DNA from: Hamiltosporidium tvaerminnensis
Lineage: Eukaryota; Microsporidia; Dubosqiidae
Direction: 5' to 3'
NCBI GenBank assembly: GCA_022605425.2
Contig: CM061247.1
Span: 1,475,501-1,539,500 of the forward strand
DNA length: 64,000 bases
How positions within the stretch are numbered: position 1 is the first letter of the stretch; the number at the start of each line of letters is the position of its first letter. Below, piece by piece: positions 8,376 through 21,084 of the stretch. A program made the position numbers and the translations under genes. Below the pieces are notes generated by a model, which was not told the origin of the DNA, ran no database searches, and saw only the letters and a program-made list of their open reading frames with translations.

Positions 8376-11300
8376 AATATAATTTAATAGTAAGAATAAA
8401 TAGTAATATAAGAATTGGGGTTTTCAAAAATGGGTAGAAGAAAAAAAGTTGACAGCGAAAATATAAAAAATGATGAAATAAATGCTGTAAACAACTCGGA
8501 AATAAGTTTAAAAGAGACAAAAACGTGTGATAGAGATGTAGTAACTATATCCGGGACGCTTCCACCACAACCACCATCTATAATAACACCCACTCTCCAT
8601 CGAGCAATACGCGTCAGGCTACTCCAATCAGCCTGCTCGATTCCGCACTTCCTTCTTCCTGTCCCGATTCGTCTGCGCGTAGACCAGCCAACACAATGGA
8701 AAACCTCAATGCCCCAGTCAATAAAGCAGGAAAACGACTGATTGTATTGCATTCAATACTTGACTCTGTCACAGCCGTAGAGCAGGAATGGCCTAGATCT
8801 GCTATATCAGCAGTGCAAAAAAGGTTTGAGAAAAGGCCTAGAAATGGCTGGTCTGCAATTCTTAGGTACTATAATTGGAAATTTGTTCGAACTGTTGATA
8901 TCGATGTGTTAAAAAAATTAAAAAATAATGAGGCAGAAAGGGCAATACGGCAAGAAGCGAATGAAGAGCGACGTAGAATCGCCACTTGTCTCGCCGAGCC
9001 TTGTTCCTTAACTGACACTACACTCTATATCAACCTGAGAGAAAAGTTTGTGCAAAATCAAGAAACTATCGGAGAAGGAAATCGGAGATGTAGTGTTCCG
9101 AACTAGAAAACTTCCAAGTGAATTGGTTGATAGTAAAGTTTTGGAACTCATAAATCGGATCACAGGTGAATATGCTGAATTTTATGTGCCTAAGAATGTT
9201 AGTGATGCAGCTCGAATCATCCAAGCGGCTCAGGTATGCTATGACGAGGAAACGCGTAAGGAGAAGCCTAGATCTGCTTGGAAGGAAAATATAGAAAGTA
9301 AAATTTCTAAGTTAGTACTTTTCAAAGATCTCCTCGTGAAGGCTCGCAAGCAGGAAAAGCTCTCTACTTCGGAAACGAAAAGTCTCAGAAAAATTATGCG
9401 AGAGTTTAATTTAGACTTAAGCAAAATAAATGATCTCTCTGAGGCTTTGGTTAAGAAGAATGAGGCCTTGAATGTGTACGAGAAAAAAATTACGATGTAT
9501 GAAAGTAGGAGAAAATTTCGAAAAGAGAATCGTATGTTTGAGTTATTCCGAGGTCGATTCTATCGAGGGTTATCTGAGCGCGTTGAATCCGAGCATGTGG
9601 TTTATCGTGACGAAATTTCAGAATTTTGGTCTACAATGTGGAATAAAAATGATAAAGTAGTTACATATGATGAGTATTTGATACCTTTCGTGTCAGATAC
9701 GCAACAGACCACGTTTCCTTCATTTGAAGAGTTTATAGATATCATCAATTGGCTGCCTAACTGGAAAGCCGCTCGAATTGATGGTATTTATAACTTTTAC
9801 ATCAAGAAACCTACGAGCCTTCATAAATATCTTTACGATATTGTGAAAGCCATATGTTTAGAAAGAACGCCTCAAGCCAATTAATATTATTATCGACTTA
9901 CTTATCTGATACCTAAAGGTAAACCAAATACTGGTTCTGATTACAAGCCAATAACCTCTATGTCAAACCTGTATAAACTGACAACAAAATGTGTTACTAA
10001 AGTGGTTCAGGTTGAGGTGGAAAGACGAGGATTATTTTCAGATAATCAGTTGGGGCCGGTTAGAGGAGTGCAAAGAGCGAAAGAACAGGCCCTTTTAAAT
10101 GCTGCCATTAATAAGGAGTACGGAAAAAATCTTAAGGCAACATGGATTGATGTAAAAAAAGCTTATGATTCAATAGATCATGCTTATTTGACTCAATGCA
10201 TTGAAAACCTTCATTTACCTGATTGGATCCTGGAATTTATTAAGGTAATTATATCAAAATGAAAAATTGATATATCAGTAGCGCCTGAAAAAATCATGAG
10301 CAAGAAGATTGATAGAGGGATTCTGCAAGGAGATAGTTTGTCACCATTATTGTTTGTGTTGTGTATGGATCCATTGAGCCGAAAGCTTAATGAGAAATAC
10401 ACAAAAGTGACAATAAAGACAGATGCAGAATCCCACGCGATTAATCATCTCTTGTTTATTGATGATCTTAAGCTCCTTGCCGAAGATGGACAAACATTGG
10501 AAGAAATGACGGAGGAGGTTAAAAAGTTTATGAATAATATAGGATTGGAAATTAACAAAGAGAATTCAGCCACTAATGATCCATGTTGTGAAGATACTGC
10601 TACTCTTCTCGAAGGAATGGGAGTTTATAAATACCTTGGAATTATAGAAGACAGCAGAGGAATTCCAACAAGTAAGTCGTTTGAGGAAGTACAGACCAAA
10701 CTTATAGCACGAGTAGAAAGACTTTGTCGCACGAGATTAAATGCAAGAAATTTATTTCAAGCCATTTATCAACATGCAATTTCTTTACTAAACTATCATA
10801 TAGGTGTACTTCGACTAGAACCGGCTGACTTCTCTAAGTTAGATGATGCAGTGCGTGCAGTGTTAGTAAAGAACAAAATACACCTACGCCCAGGATGCAA
10901 AGAACGTCTATACCTTCCACGTAAAGAACTTGGAAGAGGTTTACATAGTGTCGAGTTCAAAAGCGAACATATGCTTTTGCAACTCTTGGATTGTCTGGAA
11001 AAACATAAAGATACATCGAATAGAAGAGCAGCAATCCTAAAGGTTGAGAATAATAATAAAACCCACCTTTCACTAATTAAAAATTTTTTAAAAATAAAAT
11101 ACGGGTTGGAAGAGGAAGTCACAAAAAAGAAATTGGAAGAAGCTCAACTAGCTAACCTATATAACGAAATCAAAAACCGAAAACTACATTCAAAGTTATA
11201 TAGCGCTAGAAATAACGAGCTGGTAAGTGTAAATGACTCCTCAAGATGGTTAAAGAAAGGAAGTGTAAGACCACGTGATGAAGCAGTGTTCTGTTATATC

Positions 11301-12210
11301 CAGGATAGAAATGTATTCTGGGGTGCAGAAGGTATGTGTCAACACTGCAACCAGTCTAGGAAAACTGTTGATCACTTAGCAACGAGATGTGAAAAAATGC
11401 TTGGTCATGACTATACTAGACGACATAATGAAGTGGTACGATGTATACATTTACTCTTGCTGAATAAATATAAGTTTATGTCTTCGAAACGAACATGAAG
11501 CCACTCAGTTCAAGAAATTCTTGATAACGAATATGCAGAGATAAGAGTGGACACCAGAATAAAAACTGATGTCAAGATCCGGTGTAACAGACCAGATATA
11601 TTTATTTTAGACAAGAGACAGAATAGGATAACCCTCATTGAAGTAGGAATCACATCCCAAGACTCTCTTCAAATAGTTGAAACAGAGAAGCTTAGGAAGT
11701 ATGACCTATTAGCAAATGAGTTAGGTCTTATTTATAAATGCAATGTAGAGATAATTTCTTATGTGATGACCTGGGACGGTATTGTGACAAAATACCATAA
11801 GACGTATGTTAAGAGACTGCAAATACCCATGAATGTAGAGGCATATATACAATCCATAGTACTCAAGAAGACAGTCGAAACAATTTCTTTTGATCGACGA
11901 AGAGGACTTGAGTCTGGTCCAAATGCCGAGGAGAGCTGGGAGAGAGCATCATTAAGTGTTATTTTACGAGCTGAGATGCATAAACAACTAATACCCCCTT
12001 TAAAGCAAGTAGACAACGAGGAAGATGATGTTAAAAAGGAAAATACAAAAAATATTTTACCCCTTATTTTCGATGGTATAACCACAGCAAAGGAACCAAA
12101 AACTAATACAAATGAAGAGTTGGAGTTGGAGGAAGAGATAGAAGTGGTTGAAATGGTGGAAAGAATTATTTAGAAAGAGAAAAATTTGTTAACCCAGAAT
12201 TTTATTAAAT
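8376..12210 (+). mobile_element. R4/Dong-like non-LTR retrotransposon, decayed, near full length
   Basis: One element runs from just after the family A repeat to about 12210. Its 3' end is judged from similarity to the truncated copy ending near 40692 (AGAAAAAxxTTGTTAAxCC then AATTT.ATAAA). Coding order is N-terminal basic region, reverse transcriptase, CCHC finger, restriction-like endonuclease. That is the layout of the R2/R4/CRE group, which integrates by target-primed reverse transcription. Boundaries and target-site duplication are not certain. Confidence 0.8.
8430..12173 (+). pseudogene. Reverse transcriptase / restriction-like endonuclease polyprotein, broken
   Basis: An ATG at 8430 (MGRRKKVDSENIK) opens the frame; the start is shared with the minus-strand paralogue at 58953. 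Frames change near 8700-8740 and 9050-9100. From 9048 one frame runs to 12173 with three in-frame stops: TAA 9882-9884, TGA 10260-10262, TGA 11496-11498. Reverse-transcriptase motifs: YLIPKGKPNTGSDYKPI (after the TAA), TWIDVKKAYDSIDH, GILQGDSLSPLLF and LLFIDDLKLL (F-I-D-D catalytic box, about 10450-10480). The thumb carries YLPRKELGRGL, typical of R4/Dong elements. The finger CQHCNQSRKTVDHLATRC is C-x2-C-x8-H-x4-C (about 11337-11390). The endonuclease has NRPDIFILDK...TLIEVG (about 11580-11650), the PD...E core of restriction-like enzymes. In the paralogue the three stop positions are TGG, AGG and AGA, so the stops are secondary mutations. Confidence 0.88.
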
Positions 12211-14139
12211 AAGTTATTGTAGTATTCTACCATATAATTTTGGGTTATTGAATTCCCTTATAAAATATAAAATTATATTTTATTAAAACCCTATAATGGA
12301 AGAATAGAAACCGAAGAAGTGGAATAATAATTTAAATAAATCTTTCGTTGATCAAGCGAATCTTTAGTTTTACGGGTTAACAAACTCTTTTATTCAAATA
12401 ATAGAGCCTGTCTCATCAAATATACCTTTTATCTGGGTGTCGTCTCGAGTGAGGTTACGACAGTAATTTAAAAGACTTACTATACTGTATCTATACATCT
12501 TATAGTAATTGATATTTAATAAATTTTTTTTGGGATTCAAGTTTATAGGTAAAATTATTGACTTTCTAGGTTTATATATTGTAAATTAGATTATTATTGT
12601 ATTGGCTTATGTGTAATATAGGTTGGTACTTATTTAAATAAGGTGAGCTTAGATACATTACTCTGAAACAAGAAATTGGAATTTCTTGCTTTAATATTAC
12701 ACATTAAATTGTGTGTTTTTAAATGGTGAATCTTTGTTTTTTTTGGTACGAACGAACTTTAACCCTTTATCACTGTGGGATTGATATATAGAGTTTACTA
12801 TTTGAGAAGAAATGATTATTTAAATAATTAAAAAGTTTGCTGATTGTTTTTTAGTGTAAATCTTAGTGTGAGGAGAAAGCGTAAATGTTTAAGTTTCTTT
12901 TTTCTTTAGTTTTTTTGGAACTATTTGGGTGTGTGGTAACAGTACTGTTGTTTTTTTTTGAATTTGGCATTGAAAATTGAGGTGGTTTGGTATTTTTCAT
13001 AAGTTTTTTAACAAAAAATATGTGGTTTACTTGTTGAGATGGATTGATGCTTCGAAAGGAAGTGACAACTTTTTGGTTTATAATTCTAAAAAAGAATGAA
13101 TTTTGTGATTGATACATGCTTTTAATAATTCTGTTTGGTGATTTACAACTTAGTCTTGATTTATAATAGTACAGTTTTACTTATAATGTTGTTGTTTTAT
13201 TTCTTCATTTTACTTTTGGTTTTTGAAATCTGTATTTTTAAATTATTGTTTTTTTTTCTAAGGATGATGGTAAATAGCACGTGCACTGAGTCACTGTGGT
13301 TCTTTATCAATTAAAAAGATATTTTAGAGAATGTTTTGTGTTTAATTATATTTGTTTGATGAAGATTTGATAATTAGTAAAAATCGGTAATATATTTTCA
13401 TACCAGGTTTGATACTTATATTTGTTTTGTGAAACGTTTGAAGAATGCATCAGTTTATATTTAAAGATATATATTTGTTTTCGAAGTAATTTTTTTACAT
13501 TCGAAATAAAATCGAGGATTTAAAGTTTCTATTTAAGTTATTAATTGGCGTTGAACTTGGAATAAATCGTAGAATTTACAAAATCTCTAAGTAATAATTT
13601 CATGTACTCAAATCCTAGTAGATTTATTCTCATATCTTTTAGTCTATGACTAAGCACTTCCAATACGTTTTAGTGGCTTTGTCTTTTTTAATAACTTTAC
13701 ATCTTTACAAGACTCTTCATTCCAGAATTTACAATTATATTACATCCTATGTTTTACTGGCTTGTAAATTCAAATATAAGTAAATTAAAATTTAAAAGTG
13801 TTTCCACGATTATAGAATACTGAGAAAGAGGAGAGTTTAAGATTTTAAATCCTTTTCATCTCTTAAATCTTACCTTTATTTAATAATCTTGCTTAAACCA
13901 GTATAACCTCTCCTTTATTTACTTCTATATTACCACCTTTTAACTTATTAATCTTTTTATTCACACTCTTTTATTTACTACTAAGTGTAGTAACACCCTT
14001 TAGTTTACAAATGATTGTAGTAACACCCTTTAATTTTGAAGTAATAAATTGTTACTTTTGTATCAGTATACGCCTATTAACACTTTTTAATAAAAATCCA
14101 TCACAAGCCTCTTCAGTAAAAATACCTTTACATAGTAAA
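12211..14139. other. Gene desert with one short repeat
   Basis: No credible gene is seen. A short copy of repeat family D lies at 12362-12485. A stretch near 12960-13060 resembles 26765-26870 (both have ATTTTTCATAAGTTTTTT with similar flanks). An 84-codon minus-strand frame at 13117-12863 is rich in N, S and K and shows no domain. Two TAACACCCTTTA motifs near 13990-14030 are the only ones outside VPS13 that I noticed. Confidence 0.5.
12362..12485 (+). repeat. Family D repeat, copy 1
   Basis: The block with ACGGGTTAACAAACTC, then ATAGAGCCTGTCTC, then GAGTGAGGTTACGA aligns with 39295-39425 (ATTAAAATCCCC, ATCGAGCCTCTCTC, GAGAGAGGTTACGA). The match is imperfect but collinear. Here it follows the 3' end of the R4-like element; the other copy precedes a truncated R4-like copy. 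Nature unknown. Confidence 0.45.
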
Positions 14140-14260
14140 TAGCATTACGATCTATTATGAATTCTAGTCTCATTTACTATCAACTTTCAACTTTCAAGAT
14201 CAAGGGATTTGCATATCATTAGTCTATACTAAGAAGCAAGTGTCTCTAAACTTTTAGTTC
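14140..14260 (-). repeat. Fragment related to the LINE-tail relic at 21.1 kb
   Basis: TAGTCTCATTTACTAT followed after some 20 bases by GATCAAGGG is collinear with TAGTCTCATTTACTAT and GATCAAGCG at about 21118-21160. The protein-like part of the other copy is not readable here. Orientation is taken from the 21.1 kb copy. Confidence 0.35.
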
Positions 14261-14601
14261 GCGAGTTCACATTGATTTCTATAAAGAGTCTCGATGGAAG
14301 AGAACTCATTATATTTTATACGAAGTAGTGAAAAGTATTTTCAAATGTTTAATTTTAATACTTGAATTGAATGTTTCATATAAATATAAAAATGATTTAA
14401 AAGTACTTTAACAATATTTTTAAAGAAATTATTTAAATATATTATGGAATTCTATATAAAACATATGGCCGTGCAATTAAATCACATTCATATTTTTCTC
14501 TGGATTATATTTCTGTATTTGACTCTACTTATTTATGTGAAGAAACATTCTTTAAAAATAAATATTTAAAATATTTACGGATCTAACTTATCAGATAGAG
14601 T

Positions 14602-14815
14602 GGAGAGGAGATAACCACATTAAAAACATCTGATTGGCAATGAGTGACCGAAGTTTTTGTTAAAATTATTGTTGACATTTTGATGGATTATAAATCATAT
14701 CGGATCTATAGGCATTCCATATGATACTAAGTTAAAACATATTAAAAGAAGTAATTAGAAAATTTTCAGTTGTTGATCCTTGACACCGAAAGGTAAAAAA
14801 GGGATGTAATTGTAT
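14602..14815 (+). repeat. Family B dispersed element, copy 1
   Basis: The block starts GTGGAGAGGAGATAACCACA, has TTGGCAATGAGTG, then TTGACATTTTGATGGATTAT, and ends near GACACCGAAAGGTAAAA. Three more collinear copies are at 50488-50705 (+), 41190-40965 (-) and 60340-60120 (-). The first 110 or so bases resemble the 5' end of family A; the rest is unrelated to it. About 215 bp long, non-coding. Confidence 0.6.
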
Positions 14816-15954
14816 GTAAGTTATTCTCAAATAAACCTTCTAAGTCATTTTTGAAAATTTCATTCGTAAATTTAACTAAAATAAAACAATTCATTTTTGA
14901 CAAATCTTAATTTCGTCAATTACATTAATAATAGATTTTAAAACAAATTTTGTTATTTCCTTTTAGTTTCTTTAGATAAAATAATACAAAAATATGAATT
15001 AGGATGTAAAAAAATGTTAAAAACAAACTAAATTTTCTTTGTATTATAAACTCTGACCAAAAATTATCTTTAAGTCTAATTTTTTGTATAATTTATTTAC
15101 CTCCATACATTTTTTTCTGATTAAAAAATAACGACTTTACAAAAAAAAATGTGGTGAGCCAGATAAAAATATTATAAAGTTAGACAAAATATATCTGCGG
15201 ATAGTTGCATATAGATATTTTGGCTATCCGCGGGTTAATGAGATATTATTTTAGTAACATCTTTTCATCTAATTTTTGGGCGCTTGGAAGTACTTCGATT
15301 TTCAAAATTGAACATAAAGCTTTTAAATAGCTTTGCTTTTTAGTATTCCCGAAGAATAATCAGTTTTTGGAATTTGTTAGTTCAAATTCCTTACCAATTC
15401 TGTATTTCAATATAAATTTTGAACTTAAAGTTATTACAAATTATCCTGTCTCATTATTGTGTTTCTTGTTGAAGCGTATATCTCACCTAAAATCTTTCAT
15501 TCTATTGTGCCTAAAATATTTTAATTTTATTTTGTCAATAGCCTTGGTTTACGGCTGTAGATAACCATAAGTCCAAAAAAACACCTGTAAATAACAAGTC
15601 AAATCTTGAATTACATTATGGATCTCTTTATAATAAAATTTACTTTTTTAATGACGAGAAAATAAACATATGCATTTATAAAATTATCTAGATATAGATA
15701 AAATATGAAAGTAAGCAGTAAATTACCGTTTAATAAACCTTTTATCTTAAACCTATGACTCAAAATTTACCTTTTTAGTTAAAAAATGCGATACTCAACC
15801 CATCAGATAATCTAATATGAAATGAGAAGACTTTACAATTAATCATGAAATTTTAAGCTACTTTTTCAAATAATATACATTCGTATGTTTTTTTAGGGAT
15901 TTTAGATTTTCGAAATAAAAAAAATCTAATACATTTGTCCAATCAAAAATATCC
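14816..15954. other. Gene desert
   Basis: AT-rich sequence without a credible gene. About 15385-15430 (ACCAATTCTGTATTTCAATATAAA) resembles about 21349-21372 (ACCAATCCTGTATTTCGATATAAA), so an old relic of the same retroelement may be present. Confidence 0.4.
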
Positions 15955-16192
15955 CCACTATGCCTGGAGCAAAATGGACCTGGAGTATTTACTAGTTGTT
16001 GTATGAGGTGCTTAAAAGGAATTGGACTACAGGATCGGATTTGCGCATATAGCTAACAGCCTACCCGTTTAAAACCACTTTGTTGGGAAACCCGAAGTTA
16101 ATAAACCTACTTGTAAAGAGACCGGTACGCAGTATTACATAAGGCTGTCAAGGCTCTTAAGAGCTGTAGTGTTGATGATGAGTTAAAAACAT
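15955..16192 (+). repeat. Family C SINE-like repeat, copy 1
   Basis: Collinear with 55365-55600 (+) and 34022-33785 (-). Shared landmarks are TGCCTGGAGCAxAAT, GTCGTAAGAGGCGACTAAAA (best kept in the 55.4 kb copy), GCTAACAxCCxACCC, a GGAAACCCGA-like box, and a 3' end with GGCTGTAGTGxTGATGATGA. The layout resembles short interspersed elements I recall from arthropod genomes, with a GATGAT-type tail. That resemblance is from memory. Confidence 0.55.
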
Positions 16193-18359
16193 ATACAGAA
16201 GAAAAGATTGATATTAAAGATTTATAGTGAAGCAAAAATTTCGAAAATTTTATCATCCAAATCGAATGATATCTGAAAAGATGAGTTTTAAAACAACGCG
16301 GTAATATATCATCAAAAATATAAGGTAAACACGGCATATTTTAACAAAATCATTGAATATATACTAGCAGATGATTTAAGCCTAACGCGGGTCATATTTT
16401 TGCTTCTATACATCTTTGTGTAATATTGGCTTTAAGAAATGCACCAGAAAATCACAAGAACATATTTCGGATTTAGCGAGAAGGCACCAAATGTTTTGTT
16501 AAAAGTCAAAGACTTTCAAAATTAACAGCGGATGAAGCGATATGATTCATTGCATATGATAATTGCAAATCGTTTAAAGTGAATTCAGATGAATCTTGCT
16601 GATATGCAGAACTACATAATATATAGTGAAAGCTTTTTTTTAATTTTATACATTCTGAATGGCTTATCTATGTTTTGTTTAAGGTTAATTTACAAGCAAA
16701 GTCGGTGATAGTCCATCGAATACTCTTGAAAATCTTATATTACTCGAGAATGCGTTCGGGATCATACGAAAAGATAATAGAAAAGAATTTATAAACGAAC
16801 GAATAATCAAATATCCGCTAAATAAAAATTTATTATATCACTCTAATATTAAGTAAGTCACGGAATTAAAAACAAATGAGAGACACAATAATCAAATTAT
16901 ACGCTATCTCGCTATAACTCTAATAATATCTCGTATAAAACGAATTGAATGATATATGAGAAACGATAATTTTCAAAATCGAACTCGGTGTAAAACAATT
17001 AAGAAATTCCTATGAAGGCATTGAAAGATCGTATAGGCATGAATGCCGGTAGGTTTGAAATAAATATTCTTTTCTTTAATAATATTCATCAAGCTATGTG
17101 TTGGAGTAGAAAATTCTTGATGAAAAAAGAATATTAAGCTTGCATAACATTCCTAACCATCAAAACCCATGATACAACATTCAAACAAATAATGCAAAAT
17201 ATATTATGACAATTCATAATTGATATTCATTATATCGTATTTTATTTCCAAGCGACGAGTCCATATCCAGGATTCCAACTCTTTGAATAAAAAAAACTAA
17301 AAAAAATACATAAGTAAAACATAAAGTTATTACTTCATGAAGAACAAAAAGATACTAAGCATCTATTATCTATGTAAATGAATATTTTTCAGGCGGTATC
17401 GCTTGTATCTGGCCACTATATGGTTCGTATAAGATGCTATAGTATTCACTTTTTTCGTTTATAGTTTAATCTTGGTAATGTGATACTACTAAAGAGAGAT
17501 TTCGATAGAAATCAAAAGGTAAAATAGTTGGTTTCTATGATGAAAAGCTTCATGTAGTTCTTGCTAGGCGTAGACGATATAGTTTATAATTAAATTGACG
17601 GAATACAGAGAAAATATGACAAAAATACCACTAAAAAGTAATATTAGAATGAAGTATACATATATTAAGCATAGCACGAAGATGAGGTGATTTATTTATA
17701 AAATATATTATTTTTACCTTCAAGAGTACTATTTCAATCTTTTTTTTAACTTAAGCTCTCAGTTATCTTTTTTACTCTTATTACAGTTCTTAGTAATAAT
17801 CGGAAAATTATGAAACAAAGGAAAATAGCTCATGAAAGGAATTGGTGTCATTGGATGGTTTGTATATATCAAAATACTTTCCTACTTTATTTTTACGTTT
17901 GATTGCAATATTTTTTTGGAATCTATTCAATATCAAGGCTTAGAGCTCTAAGTAATTTTTAAACGAGGTCTCTTATGGTTTATTTTAAAAGAATGTCTTC
18001 TTTTCAATCAGTTAAAACTTTTTCTTAAGAAAATAATATTATTAAAATATAGAAAAATTCAAAAGAAAGGCTATAGGAAGTTATGATTTATTTGATATCT
18101 CATCACTTCATTTCTTAGATATCACAGGTCCTTTTCATAATGTTTTTAAACAAATTTAAAGCGTTAATAAATAAAAAGGGAATTATATTGGCTCGACATT
18201 GTATCAATAAATATTTTGGTAAAAAAATGTTTTTTTTATTTTCTAGAACGTTGTAATTAAACAGAAATAGTAAATCTATGAAATTTTGTTCTTTGATAAG
18301 GATGAAATGTTCTTTTTGAATGAATGGACTATTTTTTTTGTATAAATAGATTGCAAGAA
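16193..18359. other. Gene desert
   Basis: No credible gene. A 76-codon minus-strand frame at 16337-16107 partly overlaps family C and is not supported. The stretch is AT-rich with slightly more mixed composition around 16.3-17.1 kb, possibly very old element debris. Confidence 0.4.
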
Positions 18360-19894
18360 ATGTACCCTATGAATTGTAGATTGCATTTGAAGCTATTTAT
18401 ACTTTTTATTATGCTCGTAATAAAAATAGACTCTGGAGATACCAGTGAGACAAATAAAGGAAAAAATGTTCAGATTTTAACACATGACATATTGTATTTA
18501 GTAATTCCCCAAAGGATTTACTATCGTACGTAATATATTATTTGCCTATATTTAAAAGTTATTGTGAACTTTTCGTGCCGGTTTTAGTTCATTCGAATGA
18601 TATAATTATAGAAAACGGTCCTAAAAATTCCAAAATCAGAATCTTTAAAAGCAATAAAAATTTAAAATACGATGAATAGGAATTGTGTGAAATTTTTTAT
18701 ACTGAATGTGTAAGATATTTTCCAGATCGATTATATGATTTATTGAATGATATAAATCTTTTTACAGGTTTATCTTCAGAAAAAATCAAAGGTAGTTTAT
18801 CAAATTTAAATGTCTTTGGAAAAGATGAATATTTTATTAACCAGTTAAAAACCCTCAAACAATGGAATAAAAAAAAATTAACGATGAAATCCAACAAACA
18901 AGAAATCGTAAAAATATTTGATGATTTCGCCAAAAATCAAAGAATTTCACAGTTAATATTTTCATTTTTTTGTCTGTATTGGGATTGTTTTCTTTCTCCA
19001 GTGAATGAAATATACAGTATAGAGCCTTCGCGTGTTTTAGAATTATCAAAAAGGCAAAATCGCACATCGGAAAAATATAATAATGATGAATTTTTTAAGA
19101 ATTTGGAACTTATCTATAAAAACAACGAAATGAAATATTCACCGTTTTTCTTTTCGGTGAACAATGTAAGTAGGAAAAATGCATATTATAATAGTTTGTT
19201 AAGTCATGGTATGTGCGCACTTAGAAAACTTATTTACAGAGATTATAAATATCCTTTTGATTTTGAAAGAACATTTTTTAGCCTTTCCTGGACTATAAAG
19301 AATACTGTAAGTCTCGATGCACATCATGAATTTGAAAATACAATTTTTTCAAATATACGTCCTGTTAAATCCGATTCAGAGTCAATCGTTGATCTAAATA
19401 ATTGTCATGAAATAAATTTCAGCATTATACTGGAATCAGAATATTTGATAGCTGTGTTTATTTGCGATTTCATTCAAAATATTATTGATGAAAGTGAATT
19501 TTCTACAATGTTTTCATCAGAAAATTTCAGTAAAAACGAACAGTTAGCTTTGAAAGAAATATATAAACAAATTGAATCCATAGACGAACTCAAACCTTTT
19601 AAAAGTGAAATATCGGGTAGTCTTACGCATTATTTAAATCTTTTTAAAAAAGACGTTCATTTAGTTTTTGCTTTTCGTAAACTCGATGAAAGATTATTTT
19701 CATTCATAGAAGAAGAATCACTGAATTCAGTTGTTTCTGTATTTACAAAACAACACATTCGCGATAAAGTATTCGGTAATCAAAAAATATATAAAATTTT
19801 GTTCGATTTATACAAAAAATACTTAAAAAGATCTGCTGAGAATTCGAAGAAAATAAAATGTGTTAAGAGTATCGACTATATGGATAAAGAATAA
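18360..19894 (+). pseudogene. Secreted-protein family, copy 1 (two lesions near the N-terminus)
   Basis: The start at 18360 (MYPMNCRLHLKLFILFIMLV) gives a basic n-region and hydrophobic core, a likely signal peptide ending near a DSGD. The frame ends at TAA 18531-18533, but homology continues in another frame from about 18515 (LPIFKSYCELFVP) and passes an in-frame TAG at 18677-18679 (KYDE-stop-ELCE, where sister copies read KYDEYTLC and KHDEFQLG). From 18683 a 403-codon frame is intact to 19894. Family landmarks are FINQLKTLKQWNKKKL, FFCLYWDCF, LKPFKSEISGSLTHYLN and KKDVHLVFAFRKLDERLF, with KIKCVKSIDYMD at the C-terminus. No known domain is recognised. Secreted or host-exposed protein is an inference from the signal peptide and copy number. 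With only two lesions this copy is the least damaged, and sequencing error is possible. Confidence 0.72.
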
Positions 19895-21084
19895 AAAATA
19901 ATAAATGAGTTTTTTGATTAGCACTAAAACTAAATCTAGATATGAATTACTCTATTGTTTTTCTAATTCTTCGAATTTAATTAATTAATTATTAGCCTTC
20001 TTAAAATTTTTAATTTCAATTTTTTTCTCTTGCCATATTTATGTTTCTGCCATTTTATTACTAATTAGTCTAAATTCCCTTCCACTATATTTTCATACGA
20101 AAAGATTTTTGTTAAAAAACCTATTGTTTTGTAACTTAGGTATATTTTTTATATATTCACCAATAAATAATCTTTGAATCAAATATTTCCTCCCTTATTG
20201 TCATGAATACAATGTAAATATAATGAAACAATTGAGCCAAATAATATTTACTTTTTTAACACCGTTACTCGTTATAAATAACGTTTAAAGATCCATTTAT
20301 AGAAATAATCTTGTTGAACAATATTTGCTTAAGTCTTAAAATGAAAGAAAGCTTGATGTTCTATTTCTCTGTGGTTACTTAAACGAAAATCAAAAAGTTA
20401 TTTCAAAAAAACCATTCATAAAAATCAAATATGGCATTGTAAACCATTTAAATCTTTTTTATGTTAATTTAGCAATAAAAGTGACTTCAAAAAAGTATAA
20501 ATAAGACTATCTGTTTTACTTATAAGACTAATTTAAGAAAATTCTTCTGCGAAAGAGAAGCAAAGAAAAGAATAGAAATTTTAGGAACAAGAAAAATATC
20601 AATTTTTGAAAATATTTATTCGCTTTACATTTATATTTTAATAATTTTTATAGTTTGGTCTCGATTTGAACATATTAAGGTTTTAAATAGATATTTTGAT
20701 GGTCTGTATACACATTCTTTCAAAAAATCAATAAATTTATAAAGATTTAAAGGTACAAGCCAAATTTTGTGCAGGTTTACCCCCGTATATTTTTCTATTT
20801 GTAACCAAATTGTTTAGAAAATCTTAAAATACTTGCTTAATAATTGTGTAAATTGTGACAATAAATTATTATGAGTCGAGAGAAATTCGCCTAATTATTT
20901 CCATCGGTAATTAATACAACTTTCGAAGCCAATAAAATTTTTACCACTCCATAATACCAGAGAAACATAAAAATATACAGTATTATGACTATAATACCAT
21001 AATAAGAGATATGTGTTATTGTTAAGTCTGGTTTCTCAAGAAATATAAAATTTGGTTCTAAAAATTAAATTCAATGAGGAACAA
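19895..21084. other. Gene desert
   Basis: AT-rich, with no credible gene or recognised repeat. Confidence 0.5.

Noticed and set aside
10260-11498. Reading TGA as tryptophan to restore the R4-like frame
   Set aside because: At both TGA positions the paralogous copy has arginine codons (AGG near 57122-57124, AGA near 55910-55912) and another stop is TAA, so a code change is not supported.
12863-13117. 84-codon minus-strand frame with ATG
   Set aside because: Composition is N/S/K low-complexity, no domain, and it overlaps the weak repeat at 12960-13060.
14602-14815. tRNA-derived SINE origin for family B (TGGCAATGA as an A box, TTCGACACC as a B box)
   Set aside because: The two motifs are about 150 bases apart and match the consensus only partly; no tRNA fold is visible.
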